The notes under the pieces: model-generated
The model's database searches: none
Seen by the model: only the letters and a program-made list of their open reading frames with translations
Told to the model about the DNA's origin: nothing
Assembly: GCF_900108335.1 (NCBI RefSeq)
Contig: NZ_FNVT01000039.1
Span: 1 to 54,714, forward strand
Reading direction: 5' to 3'
Source: Nonomuraea solani
GTDB lineage: Bacteria > Actinomycetota > Actinomycetes > Streptosporangiales > Streptosporangiaceae
Length of the DNA: 54,714 nt
Made by a program: the position numbers and the translations under genes
In this document: piece by piece, positions 7,537-16,800 of the stretch
Layout of the letters: each line of letters begins with the position of its first letter
How positions within the stretch are numbered: position 1 is the first letter of the stretch

Positions 7537-8684
7537 CCGCCGTACGCGCGCTCACGGCCGCGCTGCTCGTCCTCCCGGGCCCCGCCGCCGACCCCGTCAG
7601 GGAACAGCAGCAATGGGTGCTCGACGCGCTCAACGTCGAGCAGGCGTGGTCCATCACCAAGGGCGAGGGCGTCACCGTCGCCGTCGTCGACAGCGCCGTG
7701 GACGACCGGGTCAAGGAGCTGAAAGGCCGGGTCACCGCCGGTCCCGACATGAGCGCGGGAGCGGTCGAGCGGCGGCTGCCGCCCGGCAGGCACGGCACCG
7801 CCATGGCGGGTCTGATCGCCGGCTCGGGCGAGGACGACGGGCTGATCGGCGTCGCGCCGGGCGCGCGCATCCTGTCGCTGCCGATGATGACCGACGACGA
7901 GCCCGACGGCGGCGCCTTCCCGCCGATGGAGGACGGCGAGATCTCCGCCGAGAGCCCGCTGGCCCGCGCCCTCCGCTACGCCGCCAACCACGGCGCCCAG
8001 GTCGTCAGCATGTCGATCGGCTCGTACGGCCCCGTCAGGTCCGAGCGCGAGGCCGTCTCCTACGCGCTCGGCAAGGGCGTCGTCCTGGTCGCCGCCGTCG
8101 GCAACGACGGCCTGACCACCTACGCCAAGGACAAGGGCACCTCCTACTGGAGCTTCCCCGCCGGCTACCCCGGGGTCATCGGCGTGGCCGCCACCGACAA
8201 ACAGGGCAAGCGGGCCACGTTCAGCAGCGACAACCTGTCCGTGCTGGTGGCCGCGCCGGGCGTGGACGTGCCCGTGGTCAAGCGCAAGAGCGGCTACGAG
8301 ATGTCCGAGGGCACCAGCTCCTCCGCCGCGCTCGTGGCCGGCGTGGCCGCGCTGATCAAGTCGCGCCATCCGAAGCTGCCGCCCGAGCAGGTCGCCCAGG
8401 CGCTGGCCGCCGGCGCCAGGGGCCGGCCCGCCGCCGGATACGACGATCAGACCGGGTTCGGCGTGGTCGACGCGGCCGCCGCGCTCAACGCCGCCGAACG
8501 GCTGACCGGGGCCCAGCGCAGCGTCGTGCCCGGAATGCAGCATTTCGGGCAGGGGGAGGACTCTCCCGTACCGACCAGGCCGGGGGCCGATCCGCTGCGG
8601 CTGTGGCTCTACGGCGGCGGCGTGCTGATCGCGCTGATCACGTTCTGCGGGGCGATCATCGTGCTCAATCAGCGTAGAGAGTGA
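7530..8684 (+). CDS. Mycosin-like S8 subtilisin protease, copy 2
   Basis: A 384-residue S8 protease with a short signal sequence, catalytic Asp54 (AVVDSAVD), His88 (RHGTAMAG), oxyanion Asn in AVGNDGL and Ser263 (GTSSSAALVAG), followed by a C-terminal transmembrane helix (around 355-378) and NQRRE. The catalytic set is complete, so the duplicate is not a decayed copy. AGGGGAAC precedes the GTG, and the start overlaps the partner gene by seven bases. The linker between catalytic domain and membrane helix carries a Pro/Gly-rich spacer. Physiological substrate unknown. Confidence 0.9.
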   Translation: MLTAVRALTAALLVLPGPAADPVREQQQWVLDALNVEQAWSITKGEGVTVAVVDSAVDDRVKELKGRVTAGPDMSAGAVERRLPPGRHGTAMAGLIAGSGEDDGLIGVAPGARILSLPMMTDDEPDGGAFPPMEDGEISAESPLARALRYAANHGAQVVSMSIGSYGPVRSEREAVSYALGKGVVLVAAVGNDGLTTYAKDKGTSYWSFPAGYPGVIGVAATDKQGKRATFSSDNLSVLVAAPGVDVPVVKRKSGYEMSEGTSSSAALVAGVAALIKSRHPKLPPEQVAQALAAGARGRPAAGYDDQTGFGVVDAAAALNAAERLTGAQRSVVPGMQHFGQGEDSPVPTRPGADPLRLWLYGGGVLIALITFCGAIIVLNQRRE

Positions 8685-8706
8685 AGATCCGCTATGGTCG
8701 CGCGTC

Positions 8707-9075
8707 ATGGGATACGAGCTGCGGGTGGTGCGCGAGTCGCCACTCGCCTTCGCGGAGCTCGCGAGGGCCATCGCGCCGGCCGGTTTCGAGCTGCGCAACG
8801 CTGAGGGATACGGTCAGATCGGGGCCCGTCACGGGGGCACCACGCACTCGGTGGCCCGCTGGCAGGGCCGGCTGATCGGCGAACCCGGCTCCGACTGGCA
8901 GGTGGCCCAGCTCCTGCGGTTGTCGGCCGTGCTCGGCGCCCGGCTCGTGGGCGAGGACGGCGAGGTCTACGCGGTGCGCGACGGCGTCATCGAGGTCGAC
9001 TCGGGCGGCGGGATCGTGGAGATCGGCAAGTTCGACGAGATCATCGACGCCGGTCCGGCCGCATGGAGCCCATGA
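8707..9075 (+). CDS. Hypothetical protein coupled to alkyltransferase-like gene
   Basis: A 122-residue acidic soluble protein with no signal peptide or membrane segment. It alternates predicted helices and strands (MGYELRVVRESPLAFAELAR at the start; VYAVRDGVIEVDSGGG near the end). I do not recognise a family. The stop overlaps the next gene's start in ATGA, so it is translated together with the alkyltransferase-like DNA repair protein. That link is the only functional hint. It starts 22 bp after the second subtilase gene. Confidence 0.65.
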   Translation: MGYELRVVRESPLAFAELARAIAPAGFELRNAEGYGQIGARHGGTTHSVARWQGRLIGEPGSDWQVAQLLRLSAVLGARLVGEDGEVYAVRDGVIEVDSGGGIVEIGKFDEIIDAGPAAWSP

Positions 9076-9377
9076 ACCCGTTCGTCGAGCGGGTGCTCGA
9101 CCTCGTCGAGCGCATCCCGCCCGGCAAAGTCATGGCCTACGGCGACATCGCCGAATATCTCGGTGAGGGCGGCCCGCGCCAGGTCGGCAAGGTGATGTCC
9201 ACCTGGGGCGGCGGCGTGCCGTGGTGGCGCGTCGTGCACTCCAACGGCACCGGCGCCGCCCCTGACCACCTGCAACGCTGCCTGACCCACTGGCGTGAGG
9301 AAGGCACCCCGCTACGGGGCGAACGGGTGGACATGAGGCTGGCTCGCTGGGACGGGCGTTCAGCGGATTTTCAGTAA
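9072..9377 (+). CDS. Alkyltransferase-like protein (MGMT DNA-binding fold, no active Cys)
   Basis: A 101-residue single-domain protein equal to the DNA-binding half of O6-alkylguanine-DNA alkyltransferase. IPPGKVMAYGDIA and the following helix-turn-helix with Arg are typical. The active-site motif PCHR is replaced by PWWRVV, so the acceptor cysteine is Trp. Proteins of this class (ATLs) bind O6-alkylguanine, flip it and recruit nucleotide excision repair rather than removing the alkyl group. ATG at 9072 is chosen because it forms an ATGA overlap with the preceding gene. ATG 9063 is possible. A similar gene lies in the matching M. tuberculosis region. Confidence 0.88.
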   Translation: MNPFVERVLDLVERIPPGKVMAYGDIAEYLGEGGPRQVGKVMSTWGGGVPWWRVVHSNGTGAAPDHLQRCLTHWREEGTPLRGERVDMRLARWDGRSADFQ

Positions 9378-9479
9378 GTAGTTTGACCTGCGGTTTCGCC
9401 GAATGGGCGATTCTGTGACATGCGACTCCCCTTACCATGGGCAGAACACTCATGGCGGCCCGAAAGGCGGTGCCTCCCT

Positions 9480-12332
9480 ATGGCCACCGGCGTCACAGCC
9501 CAGAGCCAGGGCGGCGATTCGCTCGCCGACCGCCTCAAGGCTGTCCAGGATCTTTGCGATCGTGGCGAGCCTCTGGAAGCGGTCATGCGAGCAGTCGGCC
9601 CAGGCGGTCGCGACGCGGCGTTCGACACCGAGGTGCTCAGCGGGCCCCTCGGGTCCCGCATCGACCTGGCGGTCAAACGCGGCCCGGCGCGACGTCGCGA
9701 AATGCTCGACCTCGTACGCCCCTACCTCGCGGCCGTGGACGCGGGGGTCAAGCGCGATCTGCCGGTCGCGCGCCGTGTCGTCGTTCATCTGATCGAGCAC
9801 CGCCCCGACGACGAGCTCGTCGAGGGCGAGACGCTCGCCAAGGTCGTGACGGCGGCGGCAGAGCCGTCCAAGCGCATCCGCAAGGGCCTGCGCTGGTACG
9901 CCGACCTGCCCTTCCGCGACGAACTGTCGCCCGACCTCTACCGGCTGCGGCGCGCCGACATGGTGCCGGTGACCCACATCGACGACATCGTCTGGGTCAA
10001 CGGCAGGCTGCGCGTGAGCGGCTTCGCCTACCTGGCGGGGCTCTCGGTCCGCAGCCGCAGGGCCAACTGGGCGACCGTGGTCCTGCGCGGGCCGCGCTGG
10101 CTGCCGCCGATCCGGATGCGCACACGCCGGGTGCTGGCCCCCGAGGCCACCCACGGCGCGCGCGAGCCCGGCTGCAACTACGACTGGTCCGGCTTCACCG
10201 CCGAGCTGAGCCCGTGGCCGCTGCGCTGGCGCGGCGCCGTGCGCGCGGTGGTCCACGGCGTGCGCCGCCGCATGCGGCACCGGCCCTCCGTGCCCGACGC
10301 CACGACGTGGCGGGCCGAGATCGTGTTCTGGAGCCGTGGCGCGCGGGCCACCGGTCTGCTGCGCGGCTCCTCGATCGGCCGCCCCGAGCGGCCCGCCGGG
10401 CTCAAGCTGAAGCCCGGCTGGTGGGTCAGACCGGTCTGGACGTCCGACCGGGCCCTGCAGGTCGTGCTCCAGCCCAACAGGGCCGAGCTGACCGGCGTGA
10501 CGCTCGACGGCGACCGCCTCGAACTGAAGATCTCCCTGCCGGGCCGGCAGGTGACCAAGGGCCACGCCAGGCTCGGCGGCCACCGCATCGCCGCCGACTT
10601 CACGCCTTCAGGCGACGGTACGCAGGTGCTGGTCGGGCTGGCCGTGCCCACCCTGCTGCAGGAGAAGGACGGGCGGCGGCTCTGGGTCGAGCCCAAGGGC
10701 GACCCCGCGGCCTCCGTCATGCTGGGCGACCTGGTGGAGACCCGCACGCCGGTCGGCGACCGCGAGATCACCGTGCTCGGCGACCGCCGCGACCGGGTGG
10801 TCGTCTCGGCGCACCGCATCCGCCCGGTGATCACCTCGGCGGTCTGGGACGGCTCCGCGCTCGTGCTGCGCGGCGACTACCCCGACGCCGACGGCCCCCG
10901 CACGCTCACGCTGCGGCACCGGTCCGGGTTGTCCTATCTGCTGCCGATGGAGCGCTCCGGAGCGCAGTTCTCCGTACGCGTCGAGCCGTCGTCCATGGAC
11001 CGTTTCGGCGAGTCCGTGCCGCTGAGCTCCGGCACCTGGAACATGTCGATCCGGCACCCCTCGGGTGAGATCGTCCCGCTGCGCATGGACCACGCGGCCC
11101 TTGCCGGGCTCGACGAGGAGCCGCGCACGCTGGGCGGGCACACGTACCGCATGATCTCCACGCGTTTCGACGTGCCGGTGATCACGGTCGAGGAGGCCAG
11201 GCCGGCCGACGAGCGCGGCGTGGCGGGCACCCACGTGCTGCGCCGCGTCTTCTACCCGGCGCAGCGTACCGAGCCGCTCAACGACGCGACCGTCTACGTC
11301 GTCAACGACGGGCGCCTCTACGCCGACAGCGTCCGCGCCATCTACGAGGAGCGGCTGCGCAGGGGCGACGACCGCGAGCACATCTGGGTGGTCAAGGACG
11401 GCGCGTTCGTGCCGCCGGGCGGCGCGAGCGTCGTCCGGGCCGGCAGCCGCGAGCACCACGCCGCCCTGGCCAGGTCGCGCCACATCGTCACCAACTCGTT
11501 CCTGCCGGTGTGGTTCCGCGCCCGCGAGGACCAGGTGGTGCTGCAGACGTGGCACGGCACCCCTGCCAAGCTGATCGGCAACGACCAGCCGCACATGAAC
11601 CGCGACCCCAGGCCGCCGATCTGGCACCGCCAGGCCGCGGAGGTGCGCGGCTGGGACCTGCTGCTGTCGCAGTCGCCGTGGGCCACGCCGGTGCTGCGCA
11701 AGGCGTTCGGCTACAAGGGCGAGATCCTGGAGAGCGGCCTGCCCCGCAACGACGTGCTCAACTCGCCCGACAGAGACGCGCTGGCCGCCGCCGCGCGCGA
11801 GCGGCTCGGGCTGGCCGAGGGCAAGCGCGTGATCCTGTACGCGCCGACCTGGCGCGACTACGACCGCAAGAACGCGATGGTCAAGCTCGACCTCGCCAAG
11901 GCCCGCGAGGCGCTGGGCGCCGACCACGAGATCCTGGTACGCGCCCACCCGATGCAGGCCATGCCCGCCGTCCCCGACATCGCCCGCGACGTCACGACTT
12001 ATCCGGATATCGCGGATCTGCTGTTGGTGACCGACGTCCTGGTGACCGACTACTCCTCGGTCATGTTCGACTTCGCCGCCACCGGCAGGCCGATCGTGCA
12101 CTACGGCTACGACCTGGCGAAATACTCGTCGAAGCGGGGCCTCTACCTCGACCTGCCCGAGCTCGCGGCCGGCCCCGTGCTCTCGACGTCGGCCGAGGTC
12201 ATCGAGGCGCTGCGGTCGATCGACGAGGTGGCCGCGGCCCACGCCGACCGCTACGACGCCTTCCGCGCCACGTTCGCCCCGCGCGACGACGGCAAGGCCA
12301 CGGCCAGGGTGGTGGACCACCTCTTCTCCTAG
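9480..12332 (+). CDS. CDP-glycerol glycerophosphotransferase family polymerase (TagF-like)
   Basis: A 950-residue protein. The C-terminal third (about residues 610-950) is a GT-B type CDP-glycerol glycerophosphotransferase domain: QTWHGTPAK, LLSQSPWATPVLRKAFGY, SGLPRNDVL, ILYAPTWRDY, HPMQ, and VTDVLVTDYSSVMFDFA followed by GRPIVHYGYD. Enzymes of this family add glycerol- or ribitol-phosphate units in teichoic acid synthesis at the inner membrane face. The first 600 residues contain several Arg-rich beta-sheet stretches of unknown role instead of the usual GT2 glycosyltransferase. No other teichoic gene is nearby. The start is uncertain: ATG 9420 has no ribosome binding site and adds an unlikely peptide, so ATG 9480 is preferred. 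Confidence 0.85.
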   Translation: MATGVTAQSQGGDSLADRLKAVQDLCDRGEPLEAVMRAVGPGGRDAAFDTEVLSGPLGSRIDLAVKRGPARRREMLDLVRPYLAAVDAGVKRDLPVARRVVVHLIEHRPDDELVEGETLAKVVTAAAEPSKRIRKGLRWYADLPFRDELSPDLYRLRRADMVPVTHIDDIVWVNGRLRVSGFAYLAGLSVRSRRANWATVVLRGPRWLPPIRMRTRRVLAPEATHGAREPGCNYDWSGFTAELSPWPLRWRGAVRAVVHGVRRRMRHRPSVPDATTWRAEIVFWSRGARATGLLRGSSIGRPERPAGLKLKPGWWVRPVWTSDRALQVVLQPNRAELTGVTLDGDRLELKISLPGRQVTKGHARLGGHRIAADFTPSGDGTQVLVGLAVPTLLQEKDGRRLWVEPKGDPAASVMLGDLVETRTPVGDREITVLGDRRDRVVVSAHRIRPVITSAVWDGSALVLRGDYPDADGPRTLTLRHRSGLSYLLPMERSGAQFSVRVEPSSMDRFGESVPLSSGTWNMSIRHPSGEIVPLRMDHAALAGLDEEPRTLGGHTYRMISTRFDVPVITVEEARPADERGVAGTHVLRRVFYPAQRTEPLNDATVYVVNDGRLYADSVRAIYEERLRRGDDREHIWVVKDGAFVPPGGASVVRAGSREHHAALARSRHIVTNSFLPVWFRAREDQVVLQTWHGTPAKLIGNDQPHMNRDPRPPIWHRQAAEVRGWDLLLSQSPWATPVLRKAFGYKGEILESGLPRNDVLNSPDRDALAAAARERLGLAEGKRVILYAPTWRDYDRKNAMVKLDLAKAREALGADHEILVRAHPMQAMPAVPDIARDVTTYPDIADLLLVTDVLVTDYSSVMFDFAATGRPIVHYGYDLAKYSSKRGLYLDLPELAAGPVLSTSAEVIEALRSIDEVAAAHADRYDAFRATFAPRDDGKATARVVDHLFS

Positions 12333-12955
12333 AAGAGCTCGGGAAGATCAGGCAGCAGAAATCGCCTGGCGGGGTCATAGTCCGCGCCGAAGGCCAGATC
12401 CCTGGCCTTCGGCGGGGCCCCGCCGTCCGGCGTGAACTCGACGAGCAGGTAGAGCAGGGACGAGATGCTGGTCCCGCAGACGACCTCGCCGTTCTCGATG
12501 AGCTTCCTGACGCCGGACAGATGCACCCACTCCACCCGCTCGGCCTCCCAGGGGTCGGAGGGCGGCCCGATGTGCGTGGCCGACTCGCCCCGGTAGATGT
12601 GGTGCAGGCTGTCGAAGAACCCGTTGCTCGGCTGGATGGACAGCAGCGGCCGCAGCGGCCCCGGCCGCCAGCCGGTCTCCTCCTCGACCTCGCGCGCCGC
12701 CGCGGCCCTGGGCATCTCGCCCTCGTCGACCTGGCCGAGCGGGATCTCATATCCCCAGGTGTCGGTGATGAAGCGGTGCCGCCAGATCAGCAGCACGTGG
12801 TCGGCGGAGTCGGTGATCACGGCCCCGGCCGCCGGCGCGGACCGGACCAGCCGATGGTCGAGACGGCGCCCGTCGGGCAGCTCCACATCCGCCACCCGGA
12901 CGTCCAGCCAGGGGTCGCGGTAGAGCGACTTCTCGGAGTGGACCTGCCAGCGCAT
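12329..12955 (-). CDS. Nudix hydrolase
   Basis: A 208-residue Nudix pyrophosphohydrolase. The Nudix box is complete: Gly, QVDEG, Glu, MPRAAAA, then REVEEETGW. It is preceded by GYEIPLG, a pattern seen in ADP-ribose/NDP-sugar type Nudix enzymes, although the substrate is not determined. GGGAGG lies eight bases before ATG 12955, which fixes the start. The stop overlaps the convergent polymerase gene's stop by four bases. A C-terminal extension of about 50 residues (FTPDGGAPPK onward) lies outside the Nudix fold. Confidence 0.88.
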   Translation of the reverse strand: MRWQVHSEKSLYRDPWLDVRVADVELPDGRRLDHRLVRSAPAAGAVITDSADHVLLIWRHRFITDTWGYEIPLGQVDEGEMPRAAAAREVEEETGWRPGPLRPLLSIQPSNGFFDSLHHIYRGESATHIGPPSDPWEAERVEWVHLSGVRKLIENGEVVCGTSISSLLYLLVEFTPDGGAPPKARDLAFGADYDPARRFLLPDLPELF

Positions 12956-13033
12956 GCCATCAACCTCCCGCACAGGGCGAAATGTCGACCCTACGTTACA
13001 AGGGCCCACGCTCCGTATGTGAGCGATCCGGGC

Positions 13034-13696
13034 TCACTTCTGGAACTCCACCTCAAGGGACAGCGGTGACTGCCGGATCTCGCAGGTCCCGAGCCCGGCC
13101 TGGGTGGTCATCCGCTCGAAATCGCCCTTCGTGTACGCCCGCCGCGGCAGGAACGACTTCAGCGCGAACCTGGTGAACATCCTGGACAGCGCACCCATCT
13201 CCATCCGGGCCACGTCCTCGTCCACGGCCTGCTTGGAGACGTCCTTGCGCAGGTCGAGGATCAGCCCGCGGCCGCCGGGCCGCAGCACGCGGCGCATCTC
13301 CCGCAGGGCCTGGACGGGGTCGGAGAAGTTCTTGAACGCGGCGCAGCAGACGAGGAAGTCGAAACCGTCATCGTCGAACGGCATGGCGGACGCGTTCCCC
13401 AGAAGGAAGTCGACCCGCACGCCGGCCTCCGCGGCCCTGGCCCGGGCGATCTGGACGAAGGTCTCGCTGATGTCGAGGCCGGTGACGGTGTAGTCGCCCG
13501 TCGCGGCGAGGCCGATCGACAGGAATCCGGGGCCCGGGGCGACTTCCAGGATCCTGGCCCCTTTCCCGGCGCGCTGCCGCACCATGGCGACCTGCTCGTC
13601 GTACCTGGTGGGGGACTTGGCGTTGTTGGTGGCGTACCAGCGGGCGATGGCGCCTTCCATGCCGATGCCCCGGTAGCCCTTGTCCGTCTTGGTCAT
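13034..13696 (-). CDS. Class I SAM-dependent methyltransferase
   Basis: A 220-residue soluble Rossmann-fold methyltransferase. Motif I is ILEVAPGPGFLSIGLA, the acidic ribose-binding position is in VTGLDIS, motif II covers FDFLVCCAAFKNFSDP, and the post-motif is LRPGGRGLILDL. This is the UbiE/methyltransferase-11 layout; the acceptor is unknown. A perfect 10-bp palindrome lies 34-43 bp upstream of the start and may bind a regulator. The gene sits alone between a convergent Nudix gene pair and adnA, transcribed away from adnA. Confidence 0.87.
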   Translation of the reverse strand: MTKTDKGYRGIGMEGAIARWYATNNAKSPTRYDEQVAMVRQRAGKGARILEVAPGPGFLSIGLAATGDYTVTGLDISETFVQIARARAAEAGVRVDFLLGNASAMPFDDDGFDFLVCCAAFKNFSDPVQALREMRRVLRPGGRGLILDLRKDVSKQAVDEDVARMEMGALSRMFTRFALKSFLPRRAYTKGDFERMTTQAGLGTCEIRQSPLSLEVEFQK

Positions 13697-13729
13697 GCGA
13701 ACACGATATGTCGCGTCTTGCGGATGTCA

Positions 13730-13739
13730 AGATATATCT
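13730..13739. promoter_or_regulatory. Palindrome upstream of methyltransferase gene
   Basis: AGATATATCT is a perfect 10-bp palindrome in the gap between the divergent methyltransferase and adnA genes. A similar string, CGATATGTCG, lies about 24 bp closer to the methyltransferase start. TA-rich palindromes of this kind are bound by PadR- or TetR-class repressors, but none is encoded next to it. Assignment is tentative. Confidence 0.3.
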
Positions 13740-13880
13740 CGGTTGACGCCGCCAGCGAACATCGGACGTCGGCGTGTCGCGAAGAATCCGGATTTTGGCG
13801 GCGATAACGTAGGCGATTCGCGTGGGGAGAGCGGGCAAGTCGGCACGATCTGTCCGTGTGGTCTGGTGGAATCTAGTGCT

Positions 13881-16800
13881 GTGAGTGCTCAGACCTGGCG
13901 GTTGGTGCGAAGAGGTGGCGGGGGGCCCGATGTGCCCCCTGTGCTTGATGAGCATCAGCGTGCCGTGGTCGGCCATCGGCGCGGCCCCCTGCTCGTTCTC
14001 GCGGGTCCCGGCACCGGCAAGACGACCACGATCGTCGAGAGCGTCGTCGATCGCATCGAGCGGCGCGGCGTCGACCCCGAGCGCGTGCTCATCCTCACCT
14101 TCAGCCGCAAGGCCGCCGAGGAGCTGCGCCAGCGCGTCACCGGGCGGCTGCGCCGCACCACCCGCACCCCGCTGGCCCTGACCTTCCACTCCTACGCCTA
14201 CGCGCTCCTGCGCCGCGAGTCCGTGCTGGCGGGCAAGGCCCCGCCGCGCCTGCTCACCGGCCCCGAGCAGCTCCTGGAGATCCGGCGGCTGCTCCACGGC
14301 GAGCTGGAGAACGGCGCGCCCGACTGGCCCGAGTCGCTGCGCGAGCCGCTCAAGACGCGCGGGTTCGCCGAGGAGCTGCGCGACTTCCTGTCGCGGGCCA
14401 ACGAGCGCGGGCTCGACCCCGAGCGGCTGATCGCCCTGGGCGCCAGGCACGGGCGGCGCGACTGGGCGGCGGCCGGGCGGTTCGCCGAGCGCTACCAGGA
14501 CCGGTTCGACCTCGACCCCGAGGAGACCTACGACTACGCCGAGCTGATCGGGGCCGCCTCCGCGCTGCTGGCGAGCCCGGAGGTGCGCGAGCGGGAGCGG
14601 GCGGCCCACGACGTGGTGTTCGTGGACGAATACCAGGACACCGACCCGGCCCAGGAGCTGCTGCTGACGCAGCTCGCCGGCGACGGCCGCGACCTGATCG
14701 CGGTGGGCGACCCCGACCAGTCGATCTACGGGTTCAGGGGCGCCGACGTGCAGGGCATCATGCGGTTCCCTGAGCGCTTCAAGACCCTCGACGGGCGCGA
14801 GGCGCCGGTGCTGGCGCTGCGGGTGTGCCGCCGGAGCGGGGCCGACCTGCTGGAGGCCTCGCGCCGGGTGGCGGAGCGGCTGCCGGTCGCGCCGGCGCCC
14901 GAGCACGACCACCGGCACGGCCACCGCGACCTGGCGCCGCTGCCCGACGCCGACCCCGGCAGCGTGCGGGTGCTGCTGGCCGACAGCGTCAGCCAGGAGG
15001 CGGCGATCGTGGCCGACACGCTGCGCCGCGCCCACCTGATCGACGGGGTGCCGTGGCACCGGATGGCGGTGCTGGTCCGCTCGGCCAGGCGGCAGGTGCC
15101 ACTGCTGCGGCGGGCGCTGATCAGCGCCGGGGTGCCGACGATGATCGCGGGCGACGAGGTGCCGATCGCCCAGGAGCCCGGCGTGCGGCCGCTGCTCACG
15201 ATGCTCAGGGTGGCGCTGGATCCGTCCCAGCTCGACGAGGGGGTGGCCGAGGAGCTGCTGACGGGCCCGCTCGGCGGCACCGACATGATCGGGGTACGCC
15301 GCCTCCGCCGCGCCCTCAAGATCGCCGAAAACGAGGCCCTGGCGGGCGGGGCTGAGCCTCCGGTCAGTGGGCCCCTGGGCGAGCCGTCGGATCCTGGTGC
15401 CGAGGATGTTCGGGACGAGCCGGGCGATTCGCCAGAGCCCGCTGTCGCGAAGGATGAGCCGGGCGATTCGGCGGAATCCGCCGCCGAGGAGGACGTGCCG
15501 TCGCGGGAGGGGGCGCGGTCGTCGGGGGAGTTGCTCGTGGCGGCCGTTCAGGACATCCGTGAGCTCACCCGCATCGAGCCCCACGTGGCCCTCCCGGCCG
15601 AGCGCGTGGCCAGGCTCCTGACCGCCGCCCGCGAGAGCGTACGCGACGAGGGCACCGCGGAAGACCTCCTGTGGGCCGTGTGGGACGGCAGCGGCCTGGC
15701 CCGCCGCTGGACCGACATGAGCCTGTCAGGCGGCCCCAGGGGCGCGCAGGCCGACCGCGACCTCGACGCCGTGGTGGCCCTGTTCGACCACGCCGCCAGG
15801 TTCGTGGACCGCATGCCCATGGCCGGCCCAGAGGTGTTCATCGACGACCTGGCCGCCCAGGAGATCCCCGGTGACACGCTGGCCGACCGGGCGCCCGACG
15901 GCGACGCCGTACGCGTGCTGACCGCCCACCGCTCCAAGGGCCTCGAATGGGACGTCGTGGTGGTGGCGGGCGTACAGGAGGGCGTCTGGCCCGACCTGCG
16001 CCTGCGCGGGTCCCTGCTCGGCATCGAAGACCTGGTCGACGTGGTCGAGGGCGGCAAGCCGAACGCCGCCTCGCTGGTCTCCAAGCTGCTGGCCGAGGAG
16101 CGCAGGCTGTTCTATGTGGCGGCCACCAGGGCCAGGCGGCGGCTGGTGGTGACGGCGGTCGGCGGCGAGGACACCGACGAGCGGCCGTCCAGGTTCCTGT
16201 CGGAGCTGATGCCGGGCGCGGTGGAGTCCGCCACGGTGGACGACCGGGCCCGCTGGCTCAACATGTCCGCGCTGGTCGCCGACCTGCGCAGCGCGGTCAC
16301 CGACCCCACCAAGCCGGCGAAGCTCCGTCGCCAGGCCGCCCAGCAGCTCGCCCGCCTGGCCGCCGCCGGGGTCCAGGGCGCCCACCCCAACGACTGGTAC
16401 GCCCTCACCCCCATCTCCGACGACCGCCCCCTGAGCTGGCCCGGCGACGTGGTCAACATCTCACCCTCGGCGGTGGAGAGCTTCACCAAGTGCGGCCTGC
16501 GCTGGCTCCTGGAGACGGCGGTCGGCGCCGCGGGCACCAGCACCGCCCAGGGCCTGGGCAACGTCATCCACGCCCTGGCCGTCCTGGCGGCCACCGACCT
16601 GCCCAGCGAAGACCTGCTGAGCGACCGCCTCGACGGAATCTGGGGCGAGCTGGAGTTCGGCGGCGTCTGGTACAACCGCAAGCAGCGCCAGGTGGCCGAG
16701 CAGATGATCGGCAAGTTCCTGCGCTGGCACAAGGACAACCCACGCGAGCTCGTGGCCCTGGAGGAGGCGTTCACCGCGGTGGTGTCGGAGGGCGTGCAGA

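Noticed and set aside
4599..8684. Type VII (ESX) secretion locus
   Set aside because: Mycosin-like proteases are present but no EccB/C/D/E, EsxA/B or PE/PPE genes are found in the window.
9420..9479. ATG 9420 as start of the TagF-like gene
   Set aside because: No ribosome binding site and the added 20 residues do not look like protein; ATG 9480 is preferred though not certain.
13368..15584. Minus-strand open frame across the methyltransferase gene and adnA
   Set aside because: Low-complexity product, covers two real genes in other frames and includes their promoters.
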